Positions 1 to 10,130 of a stretch of DNA of 64,000 nucleotides are shown here, piece by piece. The stretch's first letter is position 1; each line of letters opens with the position of its first letter. This DNA is from CADEDH01 sp039201605 (GTDB taxonomy: Bacteria; Actinomycetota; Acidimicrobiia; Acidimicrobiales; SZUA-35): NCBI GenBank assembly GCA_039201605.1, contig JBCCRO010000004.1, forward strand, positions 215,591 through 279,590, given 5' to 3'. The notes under the pieces are model-generated. The model was not told where the DNA came from, did no database searches, and saw only the letters and a list, made by a program, of their open reading frames with translations. Both the position numbers and the translations under genes were made by a program.

Positions 1-238
1 CGGGCCAGCCCGGCAGGATAACGGTGTCGGCATCGGTGATGGCGGTCAGATCCCGGTCGGCATCGAGCACGGCGCCGCCGAGCATGGCGATCGGCCGATG
101 GCTGGTCGACACGACCTGGAAGTCGTACCAGTCCCTCTCCAGCTCGGGGCGTCGGAGCCCGAACAGCTCGGTGGCGATGCCGAACTCGAAGACGCACAGC
201 CGCTCGTAGGCGATCGCCACCACGCGTGGACCGGTCAT
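1..238 (-). CDS. GlxA/FtrA-like transcriptional regulator, N-terminal part (cut by window edge)
   Basis: The first 79 residues of a protein whose rest lies left of the window. It starts at an ATG at 238. The visible part reads like the N-terminal DJ-1/PfpI-type (class I amidotransferase-like) domain of GlxA/FtrA regulators: a beta strand (VVAIAYE), then LCVFEFGIATELFGL, and later ADTVILPGW. In this family the domain is followed by two AraC-type helix-turn-helix motifs, which cannot be seen here. It is divergent from the MFS permease at 309, with only about 70 bp between the start codons, so it may regulate that transporter. The family call is fairly secure; the ligand is unknown. Confidence 0.75.
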   Translation of the reverse strand, partial: MTGPRVVAIAYERLCVFEFGIATELFGLRRPELERDWYDFQVVSTSHRPIAMLGGAVLDADRDLTAITDADTVILPGWP

Positions 239-308
239 GGCAGAATATTACCGAACGTTGTCTTTACTGCCACTTCCGCCGCAGGCCGGGCCGACGGACA
301 CTGCTCGG

Positions 309-1523
309 GTGAGCACACTCGAGCAACGGCAGAACGTCCGCACCGCCCAGGCGCTGGCTCTCACCCTCATCCCCCTGGTCGCTCTCGGGTTCGCACGATT
401 CGCCTACGGGTCGATCCTGCCCTCGATGCGCGCCGATCTCGGCTGGACCTATCGCGAGGCGGCCATCCCGGCGATCACCAACGGCCTCGGCTACCTGATC
501 GGGGCCGCCACCGCCGCCCGGTTCGTCCGCCGGACCGGGGTCGCCACCGCCGCCGTCATCGCCCTCGCCGCCACGACCGTCGTCACCGGGGCCACCTCGG
601 TGCTGGGGGACCTGATCTGGGTCTCGACGCTCCGGGGCATCGCCGGAGCGACCGGAGGGTGGGCCTACGTCGCCGGTGCCATCGCCTCCGCCGCGCTCCG
701 CGACGCCGGGGTGAAGCGGGCGGTGGTGTGGTACCCGGCCGGGACCGGGGTCGGCATCGTCGTCGTGGCGATCATCGGCCTCGTCATCGGCGATCGGATC
801 GATCTGTGGCGGGAGATGTGGTGGCTGCTCGGCCTCCTCGGTGTGGTGGCGACGCTCGTCGTCCGACGCCACACCGCCCGGCTGAGCGACATCGTGCCCC
901 CGGACCCGTCGACGACCTCGGGCGGTCTCACCCTCGTCGGCTGGCCGATCCCGGTGGCCTACGGACTGTTCGGTGCCGGCTACATCGGGGTGGCGACCTT
1001 CGGCACCAGTCACCTGGTCGACGAGGGGCTCACCGCCACCACGACCCAGGCGTTCTGGCTCATCACCGGCCTGACCGTCGCGCTGTCGGCCAGCGCCTGG
1101 GCCGGCCCGATCGAGCGGCTCCCCGGGGGCATGCCGCTGGCCGTGCCGGTCGCCGGCTGCGCCGTAGCGGCCGCCCTGTTCCTGGTGTCGGCATCGACCG
1201 TGGCCTCGATCGTCTCCGCCGCGGTGTTCGGCAGCTGCGTGCTCACGACCATGGCCGGCGTGACGACCATCATCCGTCGGCGACTCGATCCCGCCGACTG
1301 GGGCCGGGCGTTCGCCGCCATCACCGCCGCCTTCGCCCTCGGCCAGGTGCTCGGTCCGATGCTGGCGCTCGTCGTCGGCGAGCAGTCCCGGGTCGCCTAC
1401 TGGCTGCTGGCGGTGTCCACCGGGCTGTTGGCGGCGGCCGCCGTCGTCGCCGGACTCGGCGTACGCCCGCCGACTCGGCCCTCGGCGCCGAGGGGGAGGG
1501 TGACCATCGACGGCGACCGCTGA
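309..1523 (+). CDS. YbfB/YjiJ-type MFS permease
   Basis: A major facilitator with about 12 hydrophobic segments; the motif GFARFAYGSILPSMRADLGW in the first helix region is typical of YbfB/YjiJ-type MFS proteins. I chose the GTG at 309, about 404 residues. An in-frame ATG at 237 would overlap the divergent regulator's start codon and add a polar stretch before the first membrane segment. The permease and the GlxA/FtrA-like regulator to its left share one short promoter region, which suggests substrate-responsive control of export or uptake. The substrate cannot be read from the sequence. Confidence 0.8.
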   Translation: MSTLEQRQNVRTAQALALTLIPLVALGFARFAYGSILPSMRADLGWTYREAAIPAITNGLGYLIGAATAARFVRRTGVATAAVIALAATTVVTGATSVLGDLIWVSTLRGIAGATGGWAYVAGAIASAALRDAGVKRAVVWYPAGTGVGIVVVAIIGLVIGDRIDLWREMWWLLGLLGVVATLVVRRHTARLSDIVPPDPSTTSGGLTLVGWPIPVAYGLFGAGYIGVATFGTSHLVDEGLTATTTQAFWLITGLTVALSASAWAGPIERLPGGMPLAVPVAGCAVAAALFLVSASTVASIVSAAVFGSCVLTTMAGVTTIIRRRLDPADWGRAFAAITAAFALGQVLGPMLALVVGEQSRVAYWLLAVSTGLLAAAAVVAGLGVRPPTRPSAPRGRVTIDGDR

Positions 1524-1663
1524 GGGCCGACCTCATCGGCGGGCGCAGGCACCCGATCGGCCGCACGAGCCGCTGCCGTCGAGTCGCCCCTCCGCCTCAG
1601 GGGCCTGGCGGCCTTGAGTTCATCGTCTATTCGTGCTGCGCACTCCATCTACCCGCTGAACGT

Positions 1664-2926
1664 CTAGGGCCGGGCGTCGTGGCGGATCTCGGCGAAGTTG
1701 TCGAGTTGGCGAAGGTCGGGCACGGCGACGGCGAAACCGGCCACCACCACCAGCGTGGCCACCCCGGCGACGACGATGGCGGGAACCAGACCGAACCACT
1801 CCGCCGTCAGCCCCGACTCGAACGCCCCCAGTTCGTTTGACGCCCCGATGAACACCGCTTCGACGGCCAGGACCCGCCCTCGGAGGCTGTCGGGGGTGGC
1901 CAGGGGCACGATGGTGGCCCGTACATACACGCTGACCATGTCGGCGGCGGCCAGACCGGCGAATAGGGCCAGAGTAACGACGAGCGAGCGGCTGAAGGCG
2001 ACCCCGATCGTGATCAGGCCGAACACGGCGACCGCCTGCAGCAGGGCCCGGCCCACCCGCCGCTCGATCGGCCGCCAGGCCAAAAGGGCGGCCGTGACCA
2101 CCGCCCCCACCCCACCGGCCGAGCGGATCCAGAACGCCGCTCCGTCGGGGGCGTCGAGCAGTTCGGTGGCGATGGCGGGGGCTAGGGCGACGACGCCCCC
2201 GAGGAGCACGGCGAACAGGTCGAGCCCGATGGCGGCCAGGAGAAGCGGCGTGGCGGCCACCAGCTTGAGCCCCTGCAGGGCCTGGCCGAACGTGGCCCGT
2301 GGCGTGCGCTGCTGGGCGGCGTGCAGCTTCACGGTGAGGATGGCGGCGGCGGCCGTCAGGTCGAGCAGGCCGATGGCGACGAACGTCCACGCCGGCCCGA
2401 TCCCGTAGACGGCGCCGACCACCAGCGGGGCCAGCGCCAGCGACAGCTGCCACGTGGTCGACAGCACCGGCACCAGCCGGGGCAGCTCCCGTTCGGCCAC
2501 CACGTTGGTGGGCAGGGCCCGGGCCGCCGGGTTGGCGAAGCCACGGGCCACGCCGAAGGCGGTGGTGAGACCGAGCAGGGGCAGGATCGACACCGAGTCG
2601 GTGGTCACGTACCAGGCGATCGTGAACGCCACCAGGGCCTGGGCGGTGAAGGCCAGGGCGGCCAGGCGACGACGGTCGAACCGGTCGGCCAGCGACCCGG
2701 CCCACAGCACCAGGGCGAACGTCGGGAGAAACTCGGCGAACCCGACGTAGCCGATATCGGCCTCGCTCCCCGTGAGGTCGAAGACGAACACCCCCATGGT
2801 TATGGCGAGACCCACCGAGGCCGAAGAGGCGGCGCTCTGACTGATCAGAAGGCTCCGCACCGAGCGGCGGCTCAGCAGATCACTGAGGGTGGTTTCGTCG
2901 GACTCGGTCGTCACGGGGCGTTCCAT
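1664..2926 (-). CDS. MFS transporter of the EntS/DHA3-like exporter type
   Basis: A 420-residue major facilitator. After a polar N-terminus of about 25 residues come paired helices with the inter-helix motif GSLADRFDRRRLAAL, the MFS motif A that follows the second helix. A later segment (ARGFANPAARALPTNVV) resembles the EntS/macrolide-efflux (DHA3) group, which exports siderophores and drugs. It converges with the upstream permease, leaving 140 bp between stop codons, and it diverges from the giant repeat protein at 3122. The direction of transport and the substrate are inferred from the family only. Confidence 0.78.
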   Translation of the reverse strand: MERPVTTESDETTLSDLLSRRSVRSLLISQSAASSASVGLAITMGVFVFDLTGSEADIGYVGFAEFLPTFALVLWAGSLADRFDRRRLAALAFTAQALVAFTIAWYVTTDSVSILPLLGLTTAFGVARGFANPAARALPTNVVAERELPRLVPVLSTTWQLSLALAPLVVGAVYGIGPAWTFVAIGLLDLTAAAAILTVKLHAAQQRTPRATFGQALQGLKLVAATPLLLAAIGLDLFAVLLGGVVALAPAIATELLDAPDGAAFWIRSAGGVGAVVTAALLAWRPIERRVGRALLQAVAVFGLITIGVAFSRSLVVTLALFAGLAAADMVSVYVRATIVPLATPDSLRGRVLAVEAVFIGASNELGAFESGLTAEWFGLVPAIVVAGVATLVVVAGFAVAVPDLRQLDNFAEIRHDARP

Positions 2927-3121
2927 CGTCGAGTTGGCGGGGCTTGCCCTGGTCAGACGGGTTGCCCGGGAGCATTTGCCGCTAGCTGGTGGCGGCCCGG
3001 CCCTGCTACCTTAAGCGGTTGCTGGCGGCGGTCCCCAACGGCAAACGGGCAAGGAAGTGCGGGGAATTTGAGGGCAGAGATAGCGGGTGCGGGCGATGAC
3101 CGCAACACCACGGCGGCGGCC

Positions 3122-6100
3122 ATGGTGCAGACGATCCGTGAACTGGTGGCCGCCCCGGACGCCGAGTCGGCGCAGCGCTACATCGACCTCCACCCCCAGC
3201 TCCGCCAGCTCGAGGTCGTCGGCCTCCTGGTGAAGCGGGCCCAACGGGCGGCCGAGCGCGATCGGGGCCCGGTGGCCGAACGCCTGGCCGCCATCGCCGC
3301 CCTCCTCGTCGGCTCCCCCGTCGCCGAGCGTCAGGCCCTCGTCGGCGACCTGGCCGCCGTCCAGACCGCCTTCCGTCAACCCCGGCCGGGCTACGCCGAG
3401 ACGACCGAGGCGATCCGCGTCATCGACGCCCTGGCCGGGGCCGACCGCCTCACCGACCTCGATCCCGTCCTCGAACCGCAGGTGTGGGACGCCACCGCCC
3501 AGGTCGCCGGTCGTCTCCACCGTCTCACCACCGACGCCCGGTTCAACACCGCCGCCGTCGACGCCGCCCGCAACGCCACCCGCACCACGACCCCGGGCGA
3601 TCGACGGCTGGTCATCCGCAACGAGGTGTTGGCCAGCCACCTGTCGGAGGAGTTCGAACGGACCCGTGACGCCTCGCTGCTGGCCGAGTCGGTCGAGTTG
3701 TCGATGCAGGTGGCTCGGGCCACGGCGGCCGAGGATCCGCAGGCTTCCCGGCGGCTCAACAACCTGGCCGTGCGGCTGGCCCGCCACTACGAGCAGAGCG
3801 GCGACCCCGCCGTGCTCGACCAGGCCGTCGGCTCGGCCCGGGCCGCGGTCGACAACACCGAGGCCGACAGCCCCGAGCTGGCGGGCCGGCTCAACAACCT
3901 GGCCAACCGCCTCTCAGAGCTCTACTCCCTCACCCGGGATCCGGCGGCCCTCGACGAGGCGATCGCCACCACCAGGTTGGCGGTGGCGGCCGCCCGGTCC
4001 GACGGGCCGGAGCTGGGCACCATGCTGTCGAACCTGGCCGCCCACCTCGGCGATCGCCACGCCGCCGGTGGCGATCCGGCCACCCTGACCGACGCCATCG
4101 TCACCGCCCGACGAGCGGTGGACGTGACCCCCGAGGACGGTCCGGCCCTGGCCGACCGGCTCGACACGCTCGGGGCCCGACTGCTCGACGCCTACCGGGC
4201 CAGCGGCAACCGTCCCGAGCTCGACGAGGCGGTCATGCTGGCCCGCCGGTCGGTGTCGATCACGACGGGTGACAGTCCGGCCTCGGCCGCCCGACACGCC
4301 GCCCTGGCCGAGCGGCTCCGGCTGGTGGCGGCCACCGGGGTGGGCCGACCGGCTCTGGAGGAGTCGCTCAACGCCGCCTACGCCGCACTGACCACCACCG
4401 CCGTCGACAGCCCCGATCTGGTCGATCGCCACGACGTGGTGGCGGCAACGGTCGACGATCTCCACACCCTGATCGGCGACCGATCCACCCTCGACGCCGC
4501 CGTCGAGGCGGCCCGAGGAGCGGTCGCCCTGTCCAGCGCGGACAGTGACCGGCATCCGGCCCGACTCGATCGCCTGGCCCGCCATCTGGTCGCCCGCGCC
4601 GCCCTCGACGACGATCAGGCGCTGCGCCGCGAGGCCGTCGACGCCACCCGCCGCAGCGTCGAGGCCACACCGGCCGACGACGAGGCGGCCCGACGGCGGT
4701 TGGCCGATCTCGTCGACCGTCTGGCCGACGCCTACGAGGTCGAGCCGGTGCGGGCCTGGCTGGCCGAGGCGTTCGGGTTGGTCGTCGCCGGCACCAGCCT
4801 GATCGGCGAACAGCACGCCGACCACCGGGTCGCCCTGCAGGGCGTGGCCGACGGGGCCCAGGTGCTGGCCGGGATCGACGAGGACCGTGGAGCCCGCCAG
4901 CGGGGACTGCGCAGGATCGACCAGGTGCTCGGCACGGTCGCCGAGCTCGACGAGCCGCCGACGGCTCCCGCCGACGGCACTGCGGTGGTCGGTGGGGCGG
5001 AAGCGGTGGTCGACGGCACCGCCGCTCCCGAGCGGGACGGACCCCTGCGGTGGCTCCGGCTGGCCCGGCGCCTGAGCGCGCTGGCCGCCACCAACGGCTA
5101 CGGCGTCCTCCACGACGAGGCCGTGGCGTCGGCCCAGGCCGCCGTCGACGCCTCCACCGGCTGGACGCTGGCCGGCGGCCTCGACCAGCTGGGCACCGCC
5201 CTCGAACGGCGCTTCCAGGCCGAACGACGGGCCGACGACCTCGACCAGCTCATCGACGTGCGCCGTCGCGCCGTCGAGGCCACCCGGAGCGGTGACGAGA
5301 TGCTGGTCACCCGACTCCGCAAGCAGGCCGACGACCTCACGCTGCGCTACGCCGGCCTGCAACAGCGGGAGGACCTCGACGAGGCCATCGCCCTCCTCGA
5401 CTGGCTGCTGACCGTCGCCCCCGAGGAGGCCAAGGCCGGCACCCGGGAGAAGCTGGCCAAGCTCCAGGCGGCCAGGGCCGCCGATTTCGACGACCAGGGC
5501 GCCCTCGACGCCTCGATCGAGGGACTGCGGGCCGCCGTCGCCGGCCACCCCGATCCCGCCGACAAGGCCCGCAGTCGCATCGCACTGTCCCACGCCCTCA
5601 CCTCGGCCTATGAGCAGCAGGGAGACCCCGAGCTCCTGGCCGAGGCCATCGCCACGGCCAAGGCGGCGATCGACGACGGCCCCGACGGGGCGATCGATCG
5701 GCCGGCCGCCCACCATCACCTCGCCCTCCGCCTTCTGCAGGAGCACGCCCTGAGCGGTCGGCAGCCGCCCCTGGTGGCCTCGATCCGCTCGGCCCGGGCC
5801 GCGGTCGAGGGCACCCCGCCCCGCCCCGATCGGACCGGTCCCCGCGGCACCTACCTCAACGCCCTGGCCAACGGCCTGGCCCGGCTCTACGCCGTGCGTC
5901 CCGAGCCCCGTCTGCTGGCCGAGGCCGTCGTTGCGGCGCGGTTGACGGTGGAGGCAACCTCGGTCGACGCCAAGTCCTACAGCGGGCGCCTGTCGAAGCT
6001 GGCGGCCCGCCTCACCGACCTCCATGTCGTCGAGGGCGACAGGGCGGCCCTCGTCGAGGCGGTCGACGTGACCCAGGCGGCGGTGGCGGCCACGCCGTTG

Positions 6101-9016
6101 GACAGCCCACTCCGGGCCCGGCGGCTCGACAACGCCGCCCGCCGCCTCGGCGACCTGTACGTCCTGGACGACGATCCGGCCGCCCTCGAAGGCGCCATCG
6201 ATCACGCCCGCCAGGCGCTGGCCGCCGCTCCGGCCGACGACCCCTCCCGACCCGAGTACCTCGACCACCTGAGCCGTCGGCTCGGCGACCGGTTCGCCGT
6301 CGACGGCGATGGGGCCGATCTGGACCAGTCGATCAACCTGGCCCGGGAGTTGGTCGAGGCCACCCCCGCCGACAGCACCCGCTCGGCCGAGCGGCTCGAC
6401 CACCTGGTGCGTCTGCTCCTCGTCCGTCACCGGGTGACGGCCTCCCGCCATGACCTGGAGGAGGCGGCCGACGCCGCCCGCCGGGCCGTCGCCGCAACCC
6501 CGGCCGACAGCCCCCGGCTTCCCGGTCAGCTCGACCGGCTCGCCACCCGCCTCAGCGAGGTCTACGCCGTCAGCGGCCACCGCCACGTGCTCATCGAGTC
6601 GGTGGCGACCGCCCGCCGGGCGGTGGAGGCGACCGAGGTCGACGACCCGGCCCTGCCCGGCTACCTCCACCACTTGGCCCAACGCCTCGGTCGGCTCCAC
6701 GCCGTCGGCGGGGAGGTCGACGTGATTGACGAGGCTGTTGCCATGTCCCGGCGGGCGGTGGCCAGCGCCGATGGCGACGCCCACGACCTCGGTGGTTACC
6801 TGAACGAGCTGGCCGAGCACCTCGCCCGCCAGTACGCCACCCGGGGCGAGCGGGCCGTGCTCGACGAGGCGGTCGACGCCGCCCGCCGATCGGTCGATGT
6901 CACCCCCGACGACCACCCGGAGCTGGCGGCCCGGCTCCAGGCCCTGGCCAACCACCTCCGCCGCCTGTTCGCCGCCTCGGAGCACCTGCCCGACCTCGAG
7001 GGGGCGGTGGCCGCAGCCCGCCGATCGGTGGCCGCCACCGAACCCGGCAGCGATGACCTGCCCCACCGGCTCAAGGCGATGGCCAATCACCTGGCCAGCC
7101 TCTATCAGGTGAACGGCGACCGCGGCGTGCTGGAGGAGGCCGTCGCCGCCACCCGCAAGGTGGTCGACGCCCTCGACCCCGGGGACGAGGGCTACGCCCG
7201 CAACTGCGCCCGCCTGAGCCGCCGGCTCGAACGTCTCCACGCCCTGGAACCCCGACCGGAGACGGCGGCCGAAGCGGTGGCCGCCGCCCGCCGGGCGGTG
7301 GAGACCTGCGGCGAGGCGCCCGACGCCGAGCGGGCGGCCCACCTCGACGCTCTCGCCGCCGCCCTGCTGCTCGACGACCATCTCGACGACGCCGACGCCC
7401 TGCGGGAGGCCGTCGACGCCGCCCGTCAGGCCCTCGCTCTCACCCCGGCCGGCAGCGAGGAGGCCGACAGCCGCAAGGTGACCCTCAACCAGGCCCTGGC
7501 TCACCGGGCGCGCCTGGCCGACGACGACGGCACCACCCTGGAGGAGGCGATCCTGATCAACCGGGAGGTCCTCGAGACGGGCGCCGACGGTGGCGACACC
7601 GGTGAACGGGTGATCCACACCGACCGGTTGGCCACGCTGCTGGCCGAGCGCTTCCACAGCGGTCGCGAGGTCGCCGACCTCGACGAGGCCATCGAGCTGA
7701 CCCGGTCCCTGCTGCCGTCGACCCCGACCGACGAGCTGACGACCGCCGCCGTGCACGATCGTCTGGCCCGGCTGCTGGCCGCCCGCCACGGCGCCGACAA
7801 CGACCCGGAGACGCTGAGCGCCTCGGTCACCTCGGCCCGGGCCGCGGTCGACACCGCCGACGAGTCCGATTCGGCTTGGCCCGACTACCTCGGCAACCTG
7901 GCCAACCGCCTGGCCCGGCTCTACACCGCCCGACCGGACGACGCCCTCCTGGTCGAGGCGGTGAGCGTGGCCCGTCAGGCCGTCACCGCCACCCCCGACG
8001 ACAGTCGAGAGCTTCCCGGTCGGCTCAACAACCTGGCCAACCGACTGGCCAGCCGCTACGCCCAGTCACAGGACCGCTCCGTCCTCGACGAGGCGGTGAG
8101 CGTCGCCCGTCGCGCCGTCGAGGTCACTCCTGAGCACGATCCCGGCCTGCACAGTCGCCTCCGCAACCTGGCCAACCACCTCACCCGGGCCTACGCCGCC
8201 ACCGGCGAACGGGCGGTGCTCGAGGAGACGATCGCCTCCTTCGGCCGGGCCGCCGACCTGGTGACCGAGGACCAGACCGGGGCCATCGGCTTTCTCGACG
8301 GGATAGCGGTGAAGCTCGACCGTCTCTTCGTCGCCTCCAAGGATCAGGGTGCGGTGGAGCTCGCCGTCCGGGTCGGGGCCCGGGCGATCGCCCTCTCCGA
8401 CGAACCGGCCGATCTGCTCGTCGAGCGGCACAGCGAGCAGGCGACCCGCCTGGCCCAGGCCCACGGCCTGTCGGGCCGTCGTCAGCACGCGAGGGATGCG
8501 GCAGCCGCCGCCCGGGCCGCGGTGGAGCTGTCGGCCATCGACGATCCCGAGCACAGCAATCACCTCTCGCTGCTGGCCAATCGCCTGGCCGCCCTCTACA
8601 AGGTCGACGGTGATCAGGCGACCCTCGACGAGGCGGTCACCGTGGCCCGGACCTCGGTCGAGCTGACCTCCGATGACGACGAGGAGCTCCCGAGCCGGCT
8701 CAACAACCTGGCAAACCACGTGGCGCGGCTCTGCGGCCTGACCGACGATCGACCGCTGCTCGACGAGGCGGTGTCGACGTCACGCCGGGCGGTGGATGCG
8801 ACCCCGGACGACAGCTCGGAGCTGCCCAGCCGGCTCAACAACCTGGCGAACCACCTGACCCGCCTCTACGCCGTCACCGCCGACCGGGCGGTGTTGGACG
8901 AGGCGATGGCGATCACCGACCAGGCCATCGCCGTCGCCTCCCGGGGCAACGACGACGTGCCCCAGGGGCTCACCAGCCTGGCCTCACACCTCGAGAAGCT
9001 CTCGGCCGACGCCTAG
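3122..9016 (+). CDS. Giant TPR-like repeat protein (about 39 units of 45 residues)
   Basis: A protein of about 1964 residues with no signal peptide or membrane segment. Residues 1-186 form a helical N-terminal region. From residue 187 to the end it is a nearly uninterrupted array of about 39 units, usually 45 residues long, with helix A like LDEAVxxARRAVxxTPxD and helix B like RLNNLAxxLxxLYxxxGD. Units 8-10 and 13-16 are degenerate or differ in length. Such repeats are common in actinobacterial TPR proteins that end in a CHAT protease or carry an NB-ARC ATPase; neither is present, and the array runs to the last residues. The start is uncertain: an in-frame TTG at 3068, 12 nt after an AAGGA, would add 18 residues. 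A protein-binding scaffold is the plausible role; partners are unknown. Confidence 0.85.
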   Translation: MVQTIRELVAAPDAESAQRYIDLHPQLRQLEVVGLLVKRAQRAAERDRGPVAERLAAIAALLVGSPVAERQALVGDLAAVQTAFRQPRPGYAETTEAIRVIDALAGADRLTDLDPVLEPQVWDATAQVAGRLHRLTTDARFNTAAVDAARNATRTTTPGDRRLVIRNEVLASHLSEEFERTRDASLLAESVELSMQVARATAAEDPQASRRLNNLAVRLARHYEQSGDPAVLDQAVGSARAAVDNTEADSPELAGRLNNLANRLSELYSLTRDPAALDEAIATTRLAVAAARSDGPELGTMLSNLAAHLGDRHAAGGDPATLTDAIVTARRAVDVTPEDGPALADRLDTLGARLLDAYRASGNRPELDEAVMLARRSVSITTGDSPASAARHAALAERLRLVAATGVGRPALEESLNAAYAALTTTAVDSPDLVDRHDVVAATVDDLHTLIGDRSTLDAAVEAARGAVALSSADSDRHPARLDRLARHLVARAALDDDQALRREAVDATRRSVEATPADDEAARRRLADLVDRLADAYEVEPVRAWLAEAFGLVVAGTSLIGEQHADHRVALQGVADGAQVLAGIDEDRGARQRGLRRIDQVLGTVAELDEPPTAPADGTAVVGGAEAVVDGTAAPERDGPLRWLRLARRLSALAATNGYGVLHDEAVASAQAAVDASTGWTLAGGLDQLGTALERRFQAERRADDLDQLIDVRRRAVEATRSGDEMLVTRLRKQADDLTLRYAGLQQREDLDEAIALLDWLLTVAPEEAKAGTREKLAKLQAARAADFDDQGALDASIEGLRAAVAGHPDPADKARSRIALSHALTSAYEQQGDPELLAEAIATAKAAIDDGPDGAIDRPAAHHHLALRLLQEHALSGRQPPLVASIRSARAAVEGTPPRPDRTGPRGTYLNALANGLARLYAVRPEPRLLAEAVVAARLTVEATSVDAKSYSGRLSKLAARLTDLHVVEGDRAALVEAVDVTQAAVAATPLDSPLRARRLDNAARRLGDLYVLDDDPAALEGAIDHARQALAAAPADDPSRPEYLDHLSRRLGDRFAVDGDGADLDQSINLARELVEATPADSTRSAERLDHLVRLLLVRHRVTASRHDLEEAADAARRAVAATPADSPRLPGQLDRLATRLSEVYAVSGHRHVLIESVATARRAVEATEVDDPALPGYLHHLAQRLGRLHAVGGEVDVIDEAVAMSRRAVASADGDAHDLGGYLNELAEHLARQYATRGERAVLDEAVDAARRSVDVTPDDHPELAARLQALANHLRRLFAASEHLPDLEGAVAAARRSVAATEPGSDDLPHRLKAMANHLASLYQVNGDRGVLEEAVAATRKVVDALDPGDEGYARNCARLSRRLERLHALEPRPETAAEAVAAARRAVETCGEAPDAERAAHLDALAAALLLDDHLDDADALREAVDAARQALALTPAGSEEADSRKVTLNQALAHRARLADDDGTTLEEAILINREVLETGADGGDTGERVIHTDRLATLLAERFHSGREVADLDEAIELTRSLLPSTPTDELTTAAVHDRLARLLAARHGADNDPETLSASVTSARAAVDTADESDSAWPDYLGNLANRLARLYTARPDDALLVEAVSVARQAVTATPDDSRELPGRLNNLANRLASRYAQSQDRSVLDEAVSVARRAVEVTPEHDPGLHSRLRNLANHLTRAYAATGERAVLEETIASFGRAADLVTEDQTGAIGFLDGIAVKLDRLFVASKDQGAVELAVRVGARAIALSDEPADLLVERHSEQATRLAQAHGLSGRRQHARDAAAAARAAVELSAIDDPEHSNHLSLLANRLAALYKVDGDQATLDEAVTVARTSVELTSDDDEELPSRLNNLANHVARLCGLTDDRPLLDEAVSTSRRAVDATPDDSSELPSRLNNLANHLTRLYAVTADRAVLDEAMAITDQAIAVASRGNDDVPQGLTSLASHLEKLSADA
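3680..9013 (+). repeat. 135-bp tandem coding repeat array
   Basis: This is the DNA underlying the TPR-like array. Units begin at a Leu codon (3680, 3815, and so on) and recur every 135 bp. Near-identical words such as CGGCTCAACAACCTGGC recur, most clearly in the first two and the last several units. The units have diverged, so the array is ancient apart from local homogenisation at the 3' end. Confidence 0.8.
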
Positions 9017-9020
9017 GGGC

Positions 9021-10130
9021 TCAGCGGGGCTCGCGGGGAAGGCCGAGCACGCGCTCGCCGAGGATGTTGCGCATCACGTTCGAGGTGCCGCCCATGATCG
9101 TGTAGCCGGGGGCGTAGAGCAGACCGCGGGTCACGTCGCCGTCGAGGGTCGTTTCGGGACCGAGCACCCGGGAGGCGAACTCGGCCACCCGCCATTCGTG
9201 CTCGGTGCAGAAACACTTGGTGGCGGCGCTGAACCCCTTGGGGGCCTGCTGCAGCACCTCGCGGTAGACGAGGAGGCGACCGACCCGATAGCCGGACTCG
9301 AGGCCGGCTATCTCCTGGCGGACCAGGGGATCGGTCTTGTCGGCCCGTTCGACGGCCAGGTCGTAGAGCGCCTTGTTCGACACGAGACGGTCGATACCAC
9401 CCCGCTCGTGCTCCAGCTGGCGCATGGTCTGCTTGAAGGCGTCGCCCTCGGTGCCGACCAGGTGCTCGATCGGCACCCGCACGTCGGTGAAGTACACCTC
9501 GCAGAAGTGCCGGTTGGTGGTCATGTCCGTTATGGGCCGGACCTCGATGCCGGGCAGGTCCATGGGAACGATGATCTCGGAGATGCCCTTGTGGGGAGGG
9601 CCGTCGGCGCTGGTCCGACAGATCAGGTAGCAGTAGTCGGCGACGGCGCCGAAGCTGGTCCAGATCTTCTGACCGTTGATGACCCAGTGGTCGCCGTCGG
9701 CCACGGCGGTGGTCTTGAGCGACGCCAGGTCGGAGCCGGCGTCGGGCTCGCTCATGCCGATGCACCAGGTGGTGTCGCCGGTGAGCATGGCGGGCAGGTA
9801 CTCGGCCTGCTGATCCGGGGTGCCGTAGGAGATCAGGCACGGGCCCATCTGGCGGTCGGCGAACCACATGGCGGCGATCGGGGCCCCGGCGGCGATCATC
9901 TCCTCGGCCACGATCACCCGCTCGATGGCGGGGCGGTCATGACCGCCGTGCTCGACCGGCCACCCCATGCCGATCCACCCCTCGGCCGCCATCACCTGGG
10001 CGAACTCCTTGGAGAAGCCGTTGATCCAGCTGTCGTTGTGGCGGCCGAACCGGGCCACACCGTCGGCGGCGACCTCTCGGGCCCGCTTGCGCAGCGTCTC
10101 CAGTTCGGGGGTCAGCCGGAAGTCCAACAT
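9021..10130 (-). CDS. Acyl-CoA dehydrogenase
   Basis: A flavoprotein of 369 residues, slightly shorter than the usual 380-400, that should introduce an alpha-beta double bond into an acyl-CoA thioester. The N-terminal helical domain is followed by the family signature CIGMSEPDAGSDLASLKT, the FAD-binding segment WVINGQKIWTSFG, and a C-terminal helical domain ending in GYTIMGGTSNVMRNILGERVLGLP. The typical flavin-contacting end GGTSNVMRN is intact. The gene converges on the TPR gene with four bases between the two stop codons. Related mycobacterial enzymes (FadE type) act on steroid or branched acyl-CoAs; the substrate here is unknown. Confidence 0.88.
   Translation of the reverse strand: MLDFRLTPELETLRKRAREVAADGVARFGRHNDSWINGFSKEFAQVMAAEGWIGMGWPVEHGGHDRPAIERVIVAEEMIAAGAPIAAMWFADRQMGPCLISYGTPDQQAEYLPAMLTGDTTWCIGMSEPDAGSDLASLKTTAVADGDHWVINGQKIWTSFGAVADYCYLICRTSADGPPHKGISEIIVPMDLPGIEVRPITDMTTNRHFCEVYFTDVRVPIEHLVGTEGDAFKQTMRQLEHERGGIDRLVSNKALYDLAVERADKTDPLVRQEIAGLESGYRVGRLLVYREVLQQAPKGFSAATKCFCTEHEWRVAEFASRVLGPETTLDGDVTRGLLYAPGYTIMGGTSNVMRNILGERVLGLPREPR

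Noticed and set aside
3914..7789. Long minus-strand reading frame of about 1290 codons opposite the TPR gene
   Set aside because: It is the antisense shadow of the GC-rich repeat. Its translation is Gly/Val/Gln-rich with no domain, and the plus frame has clear repeats.
3122..9016. CHAT-domain protease call
   Set aside because: The repeats are of the CHAT-associated type, but the C-terminus ends inside the array and no His/Cys motif is present.
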